This document shows positions 13,201 through 23,376 of a DNA stretch of 64,000 nt, one piece after another. The translations under genes and the position numbers were made by a program. Every line of letters begins with the position of its first letter. The first letter of the stretch is position 1. A model generated the notes under the pieces. The model made no database searches. It had not been told where the DNA came from and saw nothing but the letters and a program-made list of their open reading frames with translations. Source of the stretch: Platycnemis pennipes (Eukaryota > Arthropoda > Insecta > Odonata > Platycnemididae); NCBI GenBank assembly GCA_933228895.1, contig OW121848.1, positions 158,426,688 through 158,490,687 of the forward strand, in the 5' to 3' direction.

Positions 13201-15200
13201 GTATCATATTATTGACGTTCGAGAAGAATGATGGTACCTTATGGTAAAATTTTATGCTGTAGCAAAAGTGATAGAGATTTATGTCATCCATAAGAATAAT
13301 AGATTATTAATCTGTGGCCAAGCGAAGGTATATTGTTCTGCCTTTACAAGCATTTTTCCTGCTGCATAATTCTATGGATGAAACACGCAAAATTTGCCCA
13401 TTCCATATTTTCAGCGAAAAGGAAGGTTTCTATTTTACAGGATTGAAAATATTGGTTACAGTAAATTTTCCCCTTTTAATAAAAATGTTATTAATAGATT
13501 TTAATGAAAATAGAATAAAGATTTAACGGGAGGATTTTAATCATAATCGTATGAGTTGTCAATTCTACAATTTTCTAGGCGTGAAAATCTCCGCAAAAAG
13601 CTATAAATTTTCATCAACGTTCTGCTAACTTGTCTTTTTTGTGCTCTATACAACTCGATTTGTGTATCGCGCATGTATCTATTTGGTGTATTTTCGGTTT
13701 TTAATTTCTTTATTGTCGAATAGTTTTAACTTGCAATTCACTTCCTCACGGTGTCTTGCAGATGAAAGAAAGTTAAGGATCTTAATAAGCTTTGAAAAAC
13801 TTGTAATAGAAACATGTTAGAAAATACTAGGAGACTGCGCGAGTTTGGTGTAAAAGGCTTTCTGCGGAGGGGCATTTCCCTCTATGTCCTTGCACAATAT
13901 GTTTCATTTGTCAGAAACTTATAAAGAGCGGTCAGTATGTCCAAGTAGCCAATGTTAATTGAGCCACGTCTCCCATTTTTGATATAAGTTGCAGTTCCTT
14001 TACTTTTTATGCAAAAAATTTAGAACGAACTTTTGCTGAATGTTGTCTTGTACAACGGGATAAATTTATGGAAGCTTTTTCAAGCTTTCAGTCGGTCGGC
14101 GCATTTCCTGATTCAACAGTATCAGACGGTTAATTTTATAAATCTCCCATCGAATTTGCCTTGCATATTATTTACTTGGAATATATATTTTTCAGAGAGA
14201 TAACCTGATTATCTCCTTGTCTAGGCTAATTATATGCTAGGATTTTCCTAATTTTCTCCATGATTTATTTTAATTTTGTTATTTTGACTATTTTGATTGA
14301 GGCTATATGGATCGCATGGAACTTGGGGAGACCGTAGCCATATACCGCTCGAATGTTCCCGAGTCGCCATTTTGTAATTCCGAGTCGCTGCCTCGATGCT
14401 GCAGAAAAGAAAACGGTTGGTGGCGGGTGAGCTGGGCGAGCATCGTTTTTTTTACAAATGTGCCGGATTGCAATAAAATGAGGTGAACGCTGTAACATAG
14501 AATCTGAGGGCACTGGACTGTAACAAAACAGGAAAAAATGAAAAACAGAGGTTTGCAATCACGAATTGTGTGGTTCATAAGCTTCATAAGCTTGGCTTTT
14601 CGTTTGCTAACTTTATTGCACCGAAGAAAATGAACGATTGAATGTAAATACAAAAAAAGTAAGTGGGAAAAAATTGAAAAATTTAACAGAGATCCAATTT
14701 TGTAAACAGCATAAGTTTTTACCGATTTCGATTTAGATGGAGAGAGAAAAATTTTCCATGAAAAAAGGAGATTATTTCTTATTTATAACATACTCCACGT
14801 TTTGATAAACGTACGATGTTACTAGATTTTATTCTTGAATGCAGCTTTTAGTATTTACTTTTGTCACTCATTGAAGTCTCCATAACTTTAGCATTTGTCG
14901 GAAAATAAAGACGAAGTCCATTTCATTCTAAATGGTACACTGAAGTACAGATTATAAATGTATGTGTTTCAACGAAACTTAAAAACTCATAAAAATATAT
15001 ATAACTAATAACAGCTATCAAATGGTTGTGAGATAAGTCACGAATAAAATTTATGCGTAAAACTGACTGCGAGTGATTGGATACATGACGGTAAAATTAT
15101 GCATTCGAGATAGTTTTTTCAAAGTTTTTAGATCTTTTTCGAACTTCTTTGGCCCGAATTGATTCCTGTACGGTTTAAGGCAAGAAAGAAAGACATCTAT
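10230..15200. other. Long AT-rich stretch, no gene seen
   Basis: About 5 kb without a recognisable gene, repeat family or strong splice-bounded open frame. It could be intronic or intergenic. The longest frames (around 14.3-14.65 kb on the minus strand) overlap one another and have no supporting signals. Confidence 0.5.
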
Positions 15201-15249
15201 AGGCAATGACAGAAAAATGTGTTTAGATTTCCATTTCACTTTTCCAGCA

Positions 15250-15477
15250 ATGTACAGTCTTTTACTTCGTGTGATGGTAATTACACTTTTAGCAGTCGAG
15301 GCTGAGTTTATTGGACCATTTGGAGACAACCAGAATGAGCACCAAGCCAATAATGCTATAATTTGTAGTGCATACTCTTACGATGAATTACTTTCGTCGA
15401 TACCATTTCGCAAGTATATCCAAGCGAAGAGCTTATGTAATTTCACGAAATGCTACTTGATATCAACGGAAAGCTGA
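15250..15477 (+). CDS. Possible small secreted peptide, 75 aa (tentative)
   Basis: An ATG-to-TGA frame of 75 codons. The N-terminus (MYSLLLRVMVITLLAVEA) reads like a signal peptide, with a short basic n-region, a hydrophobic core and small residues before a possible cleavage site near residue 18. The mature part would hold three cysteines, an odd number, so it is not a clear disulfide-rich toxin or defensin fold. No family is recognised. A frame of similar length is open on the opposite strand (15051-15350), and there is no promoter, splice or poly(A) evidence. Chance is a serious alternative. Confidence 0.18.
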   Translation: MYSLLLRVMVITLLAVEAEFIGPFGDNQNEHQANNAIICSAYSYDELLSSIPFRKYIQAKSLCNFTKCYLISTES

Positions 15478-15949
15478 CGCATGAAGTAATGAAGCCAGAA
15501 ATCAGAAGTTTCCTTTACGTCAATTTCTAATCGATTCGGAAATTTTAACCCTCAGTAATGATAACAAATAATACTTAAAATTGTATATCTTCTGAATCCT
15601 ATTTCACCTTTGAGAAACCTAACCCCTAAACTAACAGTTTGATCAAGGTGAATTCATTGCGGTATGAAAATCATGCTCTCATCTTCCCTTTTGCCGGCTG
15701 CGTTGGCAAACGTGGTTCAATGATGGTTTGACTTAAAGGATGGGAGTCCATTCCCTACTCTAGGGATTTTCGAGCCCTTGACATATCATTGCGAAATAAT
15801 ATAGATAAGCCATTAATTGGAGCACTGCTTCGGATACAAAAATTCTCACTTTCCTTTCAGCCGGCTGGTGCGAAGCAACTCTTGGGCAACCTCACCACGG
15901 GCGACACTGTATTTGCCCACCATTTTGATACCATTTGCTCACACAACCA

Positions 15950-17130
15950 AAGTGGTGGAGGTCACAAAGCACACGCACGCACTGGCACGGCCCTCCTCGA
16001 GCGGCCACGGCACTCACCCTCGAGCGACTTGTTCCTCGACAGCAGCGCCAGCAGGACGTCCGGGCCCGGCGGCTGCGGCGTGGGCCCCGCGGCCCCGCCC
16101 AGGAGGCCCCCCTGGGCCGCCTCCACGCCCCCCTTCCCGCCCCCGGCAGCGCCCCTGCCCCCCGCGGACGGAGGCAGGGGCGGAGGCGGCCCCACCGCCG
16201 CCGACATGGCCCCCTCGAGGCCCGGAGGGAAGAGCGTCGTGGCGGATGCGAGGAACCGTGGGGGCGGAGGGCCCTCGGCGGGGCCGCCGAGGAATATGTC
16301 TCCGGCCGACGGCAGGGGCGGGAGGAAGGCCGCGAAGTGCTGCTGGCGGAGCAGTGCCGAGGGGAGGAGCGGCAGGTGCAGGGCCGGCGGCCGCGGCGGG
16401 GACGCGGAGGCCAGGAAGGCCGTCGGCGAGGACGAGGAGGAGGAGGGGGTGGAGGAGGGCGGGGTGGCGGAGTAGTAATCCTCGCTCGGCCGTTGAGACA
16501 CGGGGACGCCGAAGAGCGTGAGCGCGGGCCCCGGGCTGCTGCCCCCCGCGCAGCCGCGCGCCCTGCCCGTCGTCGTGTTGCCGTCGGGGCAGCAATCGCC
16601 GCCTTCCTCCTCCGGCTGCCGGCGTCCTCGCTCCGCTCTGTGGGATGCGCGCGAGCACCACCAGGGAGGTAGCCGCTCCGACTGGCGCGGGCGGCGGCGC
16701 GGGCGATCGATGCGGCGGCGGCCGGGCCCACGCAGGCGCTGCGGGCCCGGCCCAGGGCCCGCCCCTCCTCCGCCCCCCCGCCCCCACTCCGGCGGCCGAT
16801 GGCGAGCGAATGCCCCCCATTGGTCGGCCCGGGGCCGGGAGGGGGCCGCGGATTCAGGGGCGCAGGCGCGGGGGAATGACGGGAAAGGAATTGATGCGGT
16901 GACTGTGGATTGCGGGTGGGGGGAGATTTGAACGCGCGAGCGACGGGGGAATGCCTCTCATCTCTCGCGGCGGCGGCCATTTTGTCATCGGGTGTATGGG
17001 CGCTCGCGACGGAGTGAAATAGGGAAATGAAAAGGGGGGGGGGTGGAAATGGGGGGCGTTTGTTTTCTCGTGGATATCCCGAGGGTGCGGGAGGGTGAGC
17101 TGACGAAAGAATTCAGTGGGAGTACCTTGC
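15950..17130. promoter_or_regulatory. Strong GC/CpG island
   Basis: This is the most GC-rich part of the window, rising abruptly from AT-rich DNA. It holds the candidate minus-strand exon, GC boxes, an inverted CCAAT box near 16815 and a run of ten Gs at 17034-17043. It probably marks a promoter and first exons of a host gene on the minus strand. Confidence 0.5.
16018..16640 (-). CDS. Probable internal coding exon of an unidentified, Pro/Ser/Ala-rich protein
   Basis: One minus-strand frame across the GC island reads like real protein. It includes a segment with ALTLFGVPVSQRPSEDYYS, a serine run, alternating hydrophobic stretches (RQQHFAAFLPPLPSAGDIFL), and finally PDVLLALLSRNKSLEG. The last segment carries an LxxLL motif (LLALL), as found in nuclear-receptor coregulators. 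It ends exactly at a consensus donor, AGG|GTGAGT, at 16018/16017 (phase 1). The frame is open up to about 16955 but has no early in-frame ATG. The 5' limit is therefore uncertain: an acceptor such as CATCCCACAG near 16638 is possible, or a start in another exon. Just upstream on the same strand are GC boxes and a CCAAT box (about 16815), and a well-placed ATGGCCGCC opens a different frame at 16980. Overlapping frames on the plus strand look like by-products of GC richness. The gene family is not recognised; a transcriptional regulator is a guess from composition. Confidence 0.42.
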
Positions 17131-18290
17131 GGAGGGGAGGTTGAAGGGGAGTGCGAAAATATATGCATGTAATACACTCGGCAACGAATTGGTATCCACC
17201 GGGAAGGGAGCAGACGTGGTGTGGCGTGGATGCGGCGGCATAAACAAGCGGATAAAGTGGCGCGGGAAGTGCGGGCTGGCAAGTGGAGTGGTGAAGGGCG
17301 CCGTGGAGTGCGAGATGAAATCCCCACTTTTCTCTCCAATAAAGTTTGCGAGTCTTCTCTTCAACTCTTTTCCAAAGCAATTGTCCTCAACCTGTACATT
17401 GGTGGTAAAAGTTCGGAGCCATGGAGATATATTTCCCAACATTTTTCTTAATGATGACGATTTAAGATAGTTGGAAATCGTAGTTTTTCATATTCCAATC
17501 TACACTGACGTGCACCTCCAGAAGAGCAGGCACCTACCTTGATGAGTAGGGTGTGGAGATTTCACGCTTCACCTCATCATTCTTCAGAGCACCAATTCAG
17601 ATACACGAGTGTCGCTTCCATCTGTTACCCTTCGGCCAAGCCAATCCTTCATTTTGAGTCTCTCACTGCTCTATCCTTCCCAGTATTTGACGGCCCAGCA
17701 TTCACCATATTTCGCCTTTATTTCCCTAGTTTTCCTTCGCATAGGTATAATGTGACTGCTTTGGCCAGCATCACAATATGTACTTATATACACATACATA
17801 TACTTTAAAAATATATTGCTAATATTTTGTGCCATTATTGTACCATTATTTTGCACCAATTTGGCTTCAAAATGTGTAAATATTTTGAAATGATTTTTCA
17901 CGCACTTTGCAAATACCTAGTATTATATCCATTTCCCTATCATATGTTTTTAAAATTAATATTAGCGATGACTTTGGTGGAGTAATGAACTATTTAATCT
18001 GGAACTCGTCCCAAATGAAGACAACTAATTTTTCAATTTTCATCCGTATCGTTTAGTCAAGGCAAATCCGAAGCGATATTTTCACGATTTTATAGAAGTC
18101 AATAATATTTTAAGTAACGTTGCATCTGCATATTATCCGTTATTTTCTTCTTATCGATCTATTTACTCTTTTTTTGAATGAAAACCTTCACTTTTACGTA
18201 CTGTACGATCTTCGATTTCCTGCGTTAAAATGCACTTTTTCATTCCATTTTCATCTACATTTCTGCCATCTTCTCCGAGTATTCCTAGAG
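17130..18290. other. No gene seen
   Basis: Falls from GC-rich to AT-rich. Frames at 17.1-17.5 kb are open on both strands without supporting signals. Confidence 0.5.
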
Positions 18291-18297
18291 CAAAATT

Positions 18298-19015
18298 CTA
18301 CGGACACCAGAATCATTGATTACTCTCCTAGGATACCCTTTTTACTGTCCTCCAACGTGACGCTCCCTTTTTAAGTTCTGGTGTTCTTTCTTTATCTAGG
18401 TACAACTCTAGGCATTGAAACGCGTTGCATGTTGCATAATGCATGTTCTAATGCAATTTTCATCTCCGACTTGTCCTATTTTGCGTTTCTATTTCCAAAA
18501 ATCCTTAATTGAGCTATCCTGCAAATTTTCGCTCCATGCTTATGTTGATCTCCAGTACGGACGGGTACAATTTATTCATTAATTTTATTGTTCTGTCAAC
18601 ATCACAATTACCTGGCATAGCATCTGCACCATTATTAACCATTATAGCATCTGTTCCCGAGATTCCTCTACGGACACCAGAATCATTGATTCCTCTCCTA
18701 TGATATCCTTTTTACTGTCCTCGAACGTGACGTTCCCTTTTTAAGTTCTGATATTCTTCCTTTATCTACAACTCTGGGCATTGAAACGCGTTCCATGTTG
18801 CATAATGTATCTTCTAATACAATTTTCATCTCGACTTGTCCCATTTTGTGTTTCTATTTCCAAAAAAATCATTAATTGAGTTTTCCTGCAAATTTTTGCT
18901 CCATTTTTATGTTGATCTTCAGTCCTCTAACGGACGGGTACAATTTCTTCATTAATTTTCTTGTTCTGCCAACATCCGAATCACCTTGCAACAATAGCAT
19001 CTGTTCCCGGAATCT
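18298..19015 (+). repeat. Diverged ~370-bp tandem duplication
   Basis: The block beginning CTACGGACACCAGAATCATT at 18298 recurs at 18668. The two copies remain alignable for about 350 bp, with scattered substitutions and small indels. They share the CATTGAAACGCGTT and GGACGGGTACAATTT blocks. It is older than the 136-bp duplication at 8.5 kb. Confidence 0.85.
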
Positions 19016-19019
19016 ATTA

Positions 19020-19830
19020 ACAGGGTTTGGCTTCAAAAGTCGCTTTCAAATGGTGTCCGAGGGTGATCCCTGGGTGGACGGTCCCCTCTTGGATCGCGAG
19101 GGGCATCGATTTCCGCGCGGCTGACCCCTTTCTTCCGTCGCACACGCACCGCTCCCCATTGGTGCACTTTAATCAGCGCCGCCTTGCTTCGCTCGCGGAA
19201 ATACACGCCCTCACGCATCCTCCTCAGCATGTGGCGGCCTTTAATTCTCTCGCCGACGAGTTTGCAGCGGCTGCCTGAAAAATTCAGCGCTTGGCTTGTG
19301 TGGGGTGGAGGGGAGAGAGTGGAAGAAACCTCTTCTTCTCTCCGCTGAGCTCGGTGGAAATCCGAGGAGTTCAAAGGGCGAGATGTTGAAAGGAGAGACC
19401 ACGTTTGAGATGTGCGCATGTCCGCTCGCTCCGGCGTCGCTTCTCACCCCAATTGCCACCCGTTGCCGGTGAAATACATTCGCCTTGCCTCCCCCTCACT
19501 CACCCCCCGCGCTTCCTCTTCGCTGAACGCTACGCATGCCGTGTGTTCCCGAAACGGCTGAACAAGGGGGAGTGGGTGAGGGGGGGGGCACATCATCATC
19601 GGGGGTGGGGTGGAGGTAGGGAGTCATCCCCGACCTCTGCTAGCGTCGGCTCCATCGATGGAATTCGTAACAGCCCTTCCCATCGTGCACCGCTGGCAGT
19701 TCCGCGGCTCCCGGGGTCGCGGGTGCAAAGGGCGGCGAGAAGAGAGCGAGGAGCAGGGGTAGAAAGCAGGAAGGGGATGGAGCAAGGGGAGGTCTGGAAA
19801 CGTTAACGTGTCGTCGTCGCGTCCATGTTT
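19020..19830. promoter_or_regulatory. GC-rich island
   Basis: CpG-rich sequence with an inverted CCAAT box (CCATTGGTG) near 19157. On the minus strand, 19504-19557 forms a possible 54-nt exon. It follows a long pyrimidine tract and TTGTTCAG acceptor, reads PFREHTACVAFSEEEARG, and ends at GGG|GTGAGT. The coding interpretation is weak. A regulatory island is the safer reading. Confidence 0.35.
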
Positions 19831-20027
19831 CATCCTTGGTGAGGAATTTCCACATTCGTCAACTTCTCGAAATTTTCCTCCACGACGGAAACCATCACCC
19901 CAAACCCACCAACAAACTACAACACTTACACTACAGCAGCAAATATTTTCGCAATTTTTCCTACTCCCTATTCGTAACCATCACATCTACAATAACTCTG
20001 ACTCGCTACAAGAATGGCTCTTGACTA

Positions 20028-20390
20028 GAGATGTGCGAATACTACGCGCAAATACTCGAATATCTCGAATACTAGAAAGTATTCGATATTCGATATCTCC
20101 AATAATTGTCCTAATTGAGCTATATTTGGCGTGTTCATGAACTAAATCATATGTGACGCGAGGAGACGGCGGAGATAGGAGTCTGTTCATGGGTTTTGCC
20201 TCTTAATTTATGGTAGAAAGACAACAGTTTCAACTAATGTAATTTTAGCAAAACTGTTGCATTTTCACTATAAATAACGCATCGAAACTAGTCACCGCTA
20301 GTCACTATAAAAATAAAAAATAATGGCGTTTTGCATGTCATTTGCAATTCAAGTGCCTATTCGTGATATTCGAAATTCGAATATTCGAGG
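20028..20390 (+). mobile_element. hAT-like non-autonomous element fragment (tentative)
   Basis: It starts TAGAGATGTGCGAATACT, a form seen at termini of some hAT-type elements, and is rich in palindromic TATTCGAATATTCG blocks at both ends (20050-20100 and 20360-20385). A matching far terminus is not clear, so the element is truncated or too diverged. It lies directly left of the piggyBac insertion. Confidence 0.35.
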
Positions 20391-20424
20391 CATGATTTCA
20401 TATTAACCCTAGAGTGGTGACGCC

Positions 20425-20666
20425 CGGTCTCACAGACCGAAGATTAAATCTCATCGGTGTCTCAAGCGAAGTATATAATGTTGCAGTTTATGCTTTTCAG
20501 TAGCTTCCTATTTTACGCTGCTCTTCCGATATATGACCCAAAAAATCACTTCGTCAAAGTAAATTGTTACTTACTGCTACTTTCGGTCTGTGAGACCGCG
20601 CGTCACCACTCATGTTCCGAAAATTTATTTTGTTGCCGGAGTGGTGACGCCCGGTCTCACAGACCG
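20425..20666. repeat. piggyBac left subterminal dyad repeats (three copies)
   Basis: The 15-bp dyad CGGTCT-NNN-AGACCG lies at 20425-20439, 20584-20598 and 20652-20666. The first and third are preceded by the TIR core GTGGTGACG. The second is followed by the inverted core CGTCACCACT. These are plausible transposase-binding sites. Confidence 0.85.
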
Positions 20667-20699
20667 AAAGTGTAACATTGATGTATCATGGGAATAGAT

Positions 20700-21279
20700 T
20701 ACAATGATGCCGCTTTTACCATGCTTTGGATTCCAATTTCAAGTCTTGGAAGTTACATGTACCGTATATAAGGCCAAGGAATCCTTTTTCCACGAGTCAG
20801 TCACTGTGTGCACGCAGTTATTAGACATGCTTGTGGAACGACGCCGCTGTCCAGGAAAAACACCCGTGCACAACGACACTAACAGGTACGTTATAAATTT
20901 TGGAATGCATTCATTTGAAATTGCTTATTATCTTCACGTAAATAATTAATTTTACAATATATATACATTTTTTTTGGTTTACACTTATCTCTGATTCATA
21001 ATAACTGAACGAGATGAATGGCATTATATGTAATTACTTATAGTTTTATCATTATCTCGACAGGGTAAATAATCGGCCCATCTACGTTTTTTTGTGAATC
21101 TCCTTTTGCAACTCTTGCGACAACTCAGACTGCACTTATCTCACTTGGTAAGTACGCTACGCAGCAATTTCACTTTTGCATTTTTATACCTTATGCCGTA
21201 CATTACAGTTCCATGTGTTGCGTCCAATTTTCCTCTTAATGTATGTGAACATTTTTTATTACCGAAATTAGTTGGAGTA
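20700..21279 (+). other. piggyBac 5' leader with probable introns
   Basis: Two good donor/acceptor pairs lie between the left end and the chosen ATG: AACAG|GTACGT near 20885 with CTCGACAG near 21062, and CTTG|GTAAGT near 21143 with TACATTACAG near 21210. They suggest a spliced leader or an alternative N-terminus. The upstream frame at 20704-20949 (MMPLL...) is unlike piggyBac proteins. Confidence 0.4.
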
Positions 21280-23004
21280 ATGAGTTATGAAGAGGAACAT
21301 CAGAGGGTGTCACGGTTGCTGTCCGAAGTAGAGAGAGAACCACAAGAATCCCTGCATTTTGATGACGACGACGACGATGACGAAGAAGATCTTTTGGAGG
21401 TGCGAGAAGAGAGCAGTGACTCCGAGCAAGACTGGGACATGGACGACGGAGCAGCAATGAAAGTGGATGATATCTTCACCGGGAAAGATGGGACCACCAG
21501 ATGGAGAAAGAAGGCACCAAAACAAAGCGTAAGAACGCGTTCAAAAAATATAATTACACAATTACCAGGGCCTAGAGGAAAAATGAAAGGAATAAAAAGT
21601 TCTATAGAATCATGGCGATGTTTTTTTGACAGTACAATAATAAATGTGATAACCGATTGTACTAATAAAGTCATCGAAAAGGTTTCTCCTAATTACGGGC
21701 GTAGCACGTACGCAAGACCTACTAATGTTCATGAAATTGAAGCACTAATGGGAATGCTACTGCTTTGTGGTATCAATAAAAGTAATCACCAAAATGCCGA
21801 AGACCTCTTTAGTACCAAAGGCAATTCAATTGAAATATTTCGTCTTGTCATGTCACTTCAGCGTTTCCGATTTCTGCTGCGTCATCTAACTTTTGATGAC
21901 AAAGAAACTAGACATGAAAGACGTAAAGTTGATAAGCTTGCCCCCGTGCGAGAGATATTTGATTTGTTTGTTGAAAACTGCAAAAATAATTTCAGCTTAT
22001 CTGCCCAGGTTATAGACGAGAAGTTGGAGGCATTTAGAGGTCGCTGTGGGTTTCGTCAGTATATACCTAATAAACCCGCCAAATATGGAATAAAAATATT
22101 TGCTCTCTGCGATGCTAAAATGCATTACACGTCCAACTTAGAGGTTTACGTTGGAAAGCAACCCGAAGGGCCGTATTCAATGGACAATAGAGCACTTGCC
22201 GTGGTTGAACGCTTGTGTAAGCCAATTTATTACACTAACCGTAATGTTACCATGGACAACTGGTTCACTAGCATTGAGCTTCTTGAGAGACTGCTGAATA
22301 TCTATCAGCTGACTTCAGTGGGCACAATCAGAAAAAATAAGCGCGGCTTACCACCAGAATTCGTTCAAAAAAAGGGACGTACAGTGAAATCATGTCTGTT
22401 TGGTTTTAGGAAAAATTGTACATTAGTTTCGTTCGTCCCCAGAACAGGAAAAAATGTTCTCTTGATTTCAAGCATGCACGACAATGACCAAGTAGATGCA
22501 ATAACTAAAAAACCTGAGATCATTTTGACCTATAACAACACGAAAGGTGGAGTAGATATAGTGGATAGGTTGTGCGCTAACTACAATTGCGCTAGACCAA
22601 CAAGGCGTTGGCAAATGGTCGTGTTTTATTCATTATTAAATATATCAACAATAAACTCTCAAGTAATATACACTATAAACAACAAGAAAGAAAACCTTGT
22701 ACGGCGTAAATTTATTGAAGGAATTGCATTTACCCTGATTGAAAAACATCTTAGGAATCGTGCATCTATGGAAAACATACCACGAATCACTCGTTTACGG
22801 ATAAATGAACTACTGACCATTAAGCCATCAGAACTACCTCCTAATCCTACTGAAGGGCAGATTGGGCGCTGTAAATATTGTGACAGTAAGAGAAATCGTA
22901 AAACGCGATACTCTTGCAAAATTTGCAACTCATTTCTCTGCCTTGAACACGTAACCTTGCTATGCGAAAGGTGTTATGCCAAAAATGCAGAAGCCTTCTT
23001 TTGA
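21280..23004 (+). CDS. piggyBac-family transposase, 574 aa, apparently intact
   Basis: The enzyme cuts and reinserts its own element at TTAA sites in the nucleus, using an RNase H-like DDD active site. I chose the ATG at 21280 (MSYEEEHQRV...) because the upstream continuation is hydrophobic, unlike the family, and contains probable intron signals. Residues about 25-60 are acidic, with an Asp run, as is common in piggyBac N-termini. The catalytic aspartates are visible in their usual contexts: D246 in VIDEKLEAFRGRC, D326 in VTMDNWFTS, and D426 with D429 in KGGVDIVDRLC. The C-terminus from C531 (GRCKYC...CKIC...CERC) is the cysteine-rich zinc-binding domain used to bind transposon ends. The length is close to the usual 550-600 aa, with no stop or frameshift. 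Host-domesticated transposases normally lose their inverted repeats. These are intact, so this is a transposon gene and not an exapted one. Confidence 0.96.
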   Translation: MSYEEEHQRVSRLLSEVEREPQESLHFDDDDDDDEEDLLEVREESSDSEQDWDMDDGAAMKVDDIFTGKDGTTRWRKKAPKQSVRTRSKNIITQLPGPRGKMKGIKSSIESWRCFFDSTIINVITDCTNKVIEKVSPNYGRSTYARPTNVHEIEALMGMLLLCGINKSNHQNAEDLFSTKGNSIEIFRLVMSLQRFRFLLRHLTFDDKETRHERRKVDKLAPVREIFDLFVENCKNNFSLSAQVIDEKLEAFRGRCGFRQYIPNKPAKYGIKIFALCDAKMHYTSNLEVYVGKQPEGPYSMDNRALAVVERLCKPIYYTNRNVTMDNWFTSIELLERLLNIYQLTSVGTIRKNKRGLPPEFVQKKGRTVKSCLFGFRKNCTLVSFVPRTGKNVLLISSMHDNDQVDAITKKPEIILTYNNTKGGVDIVDRLCANYNCARPTRRWQMVVFYSLLNISTINSQVIYTINNKKENLVRRKFIEGIAFTLIEKHLRNRASMENIPRITRLRINELLTIKPSELPPNPTEGQIGRCKYCDSKRNRKTRYSCKICNSFLCLEHVTLLCERCYAKNAEAFF

Positions 23005-23313
23005 CATTGATATTTTTGAAAAATGCCTGATTATGTATGATGGAATATCTTTTTAATTTCTGGCATGTAATGTAAATGAAACCTATTGTTAATTATCAAT
23101 ACCTTGTATCGGATTTTTTGGTGTACTAATGAAAAAATGCTAATGTATAAATATTTTTTTCCTGTTAACATTCAAATGAATAAAAAATGAAAAACATTTT
23201 GTTTGTAGTGAAAATGTGAAATAAATGTTTATAATTAGCAATGCAATTTTGTTATTTAAAGCTAATTCAAGGAAATACTCAATTAATCTTCAAAACAGCA
23301 TAAGAGACCACAT

Positions 23314-23372
23314 CGGTCCAGGAGACCGACGTCACCACTCATGAACCAAAAATTCACGTCACCACTCTAGGG
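23314..23372. repeat. piggyBac right end: dyad and repeated TIR core
   Basis: One dyad with a single mismatch (CGGTCC-AGG-AGACCG, 23314-23328) is followed by two copies of CGTCACCACT about 28 bp apart. The second copy belongs to the terminal repeat. The asymmetry with the left end is typical of piggyBac elements. Confidence 0.85.
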
Positions 23373-23376
23373 TTAA

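Larger units (their letters stand above)
20407..23372 (+). mobile_element. Complete piggyBac-superfamily DNA transposon (2,966 bp)
   Basis: The element is bounded by perfect 16-bp terminal inverted repeats, CCCTAGAGTGGTGACG on the left and its complement on the right. The duplicated target TTAA flanks it at 20403-20406 and 23373-23376. TTAA targeting and CCC...GGG ends are hallmarks of piggyBac. It carries one full-length transposase gene with all catalytic residues. Subterminal DNA is structured: a 15-bp dyad (CGGTCT-3 nt-AGACCG) occurs three times on the left and once, with a mismatch, on the right. The TIR core GTGGTGACG is repeated internally. Polyadenylation signals follow the gene near 23179. 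Intact ends plus an open transposase suggest recent and possibly still active insertion. Confidence 0.97.

Noticed and set aside
15789..16980. Long overlapping frames on both strands of the GC island, up to 362 codons
   Set aside because: Stop codons are rare in GC-rich DNA. Only one minus-strand frame combines protein-like composition with a donor at its natural end.
17532..17600. Minus-strand microexon ending at AAG|GTAGGT (reads LKNDEVKREISTPYSS)
   Set aside because: There is no credible acceptor or pyrimidine tract, and the donor is only moderate.
21236..21674. Minus-strand frames within the transposase gene
   Set aside because: They are antisense shadows of the acidic repeat region of the transposase.
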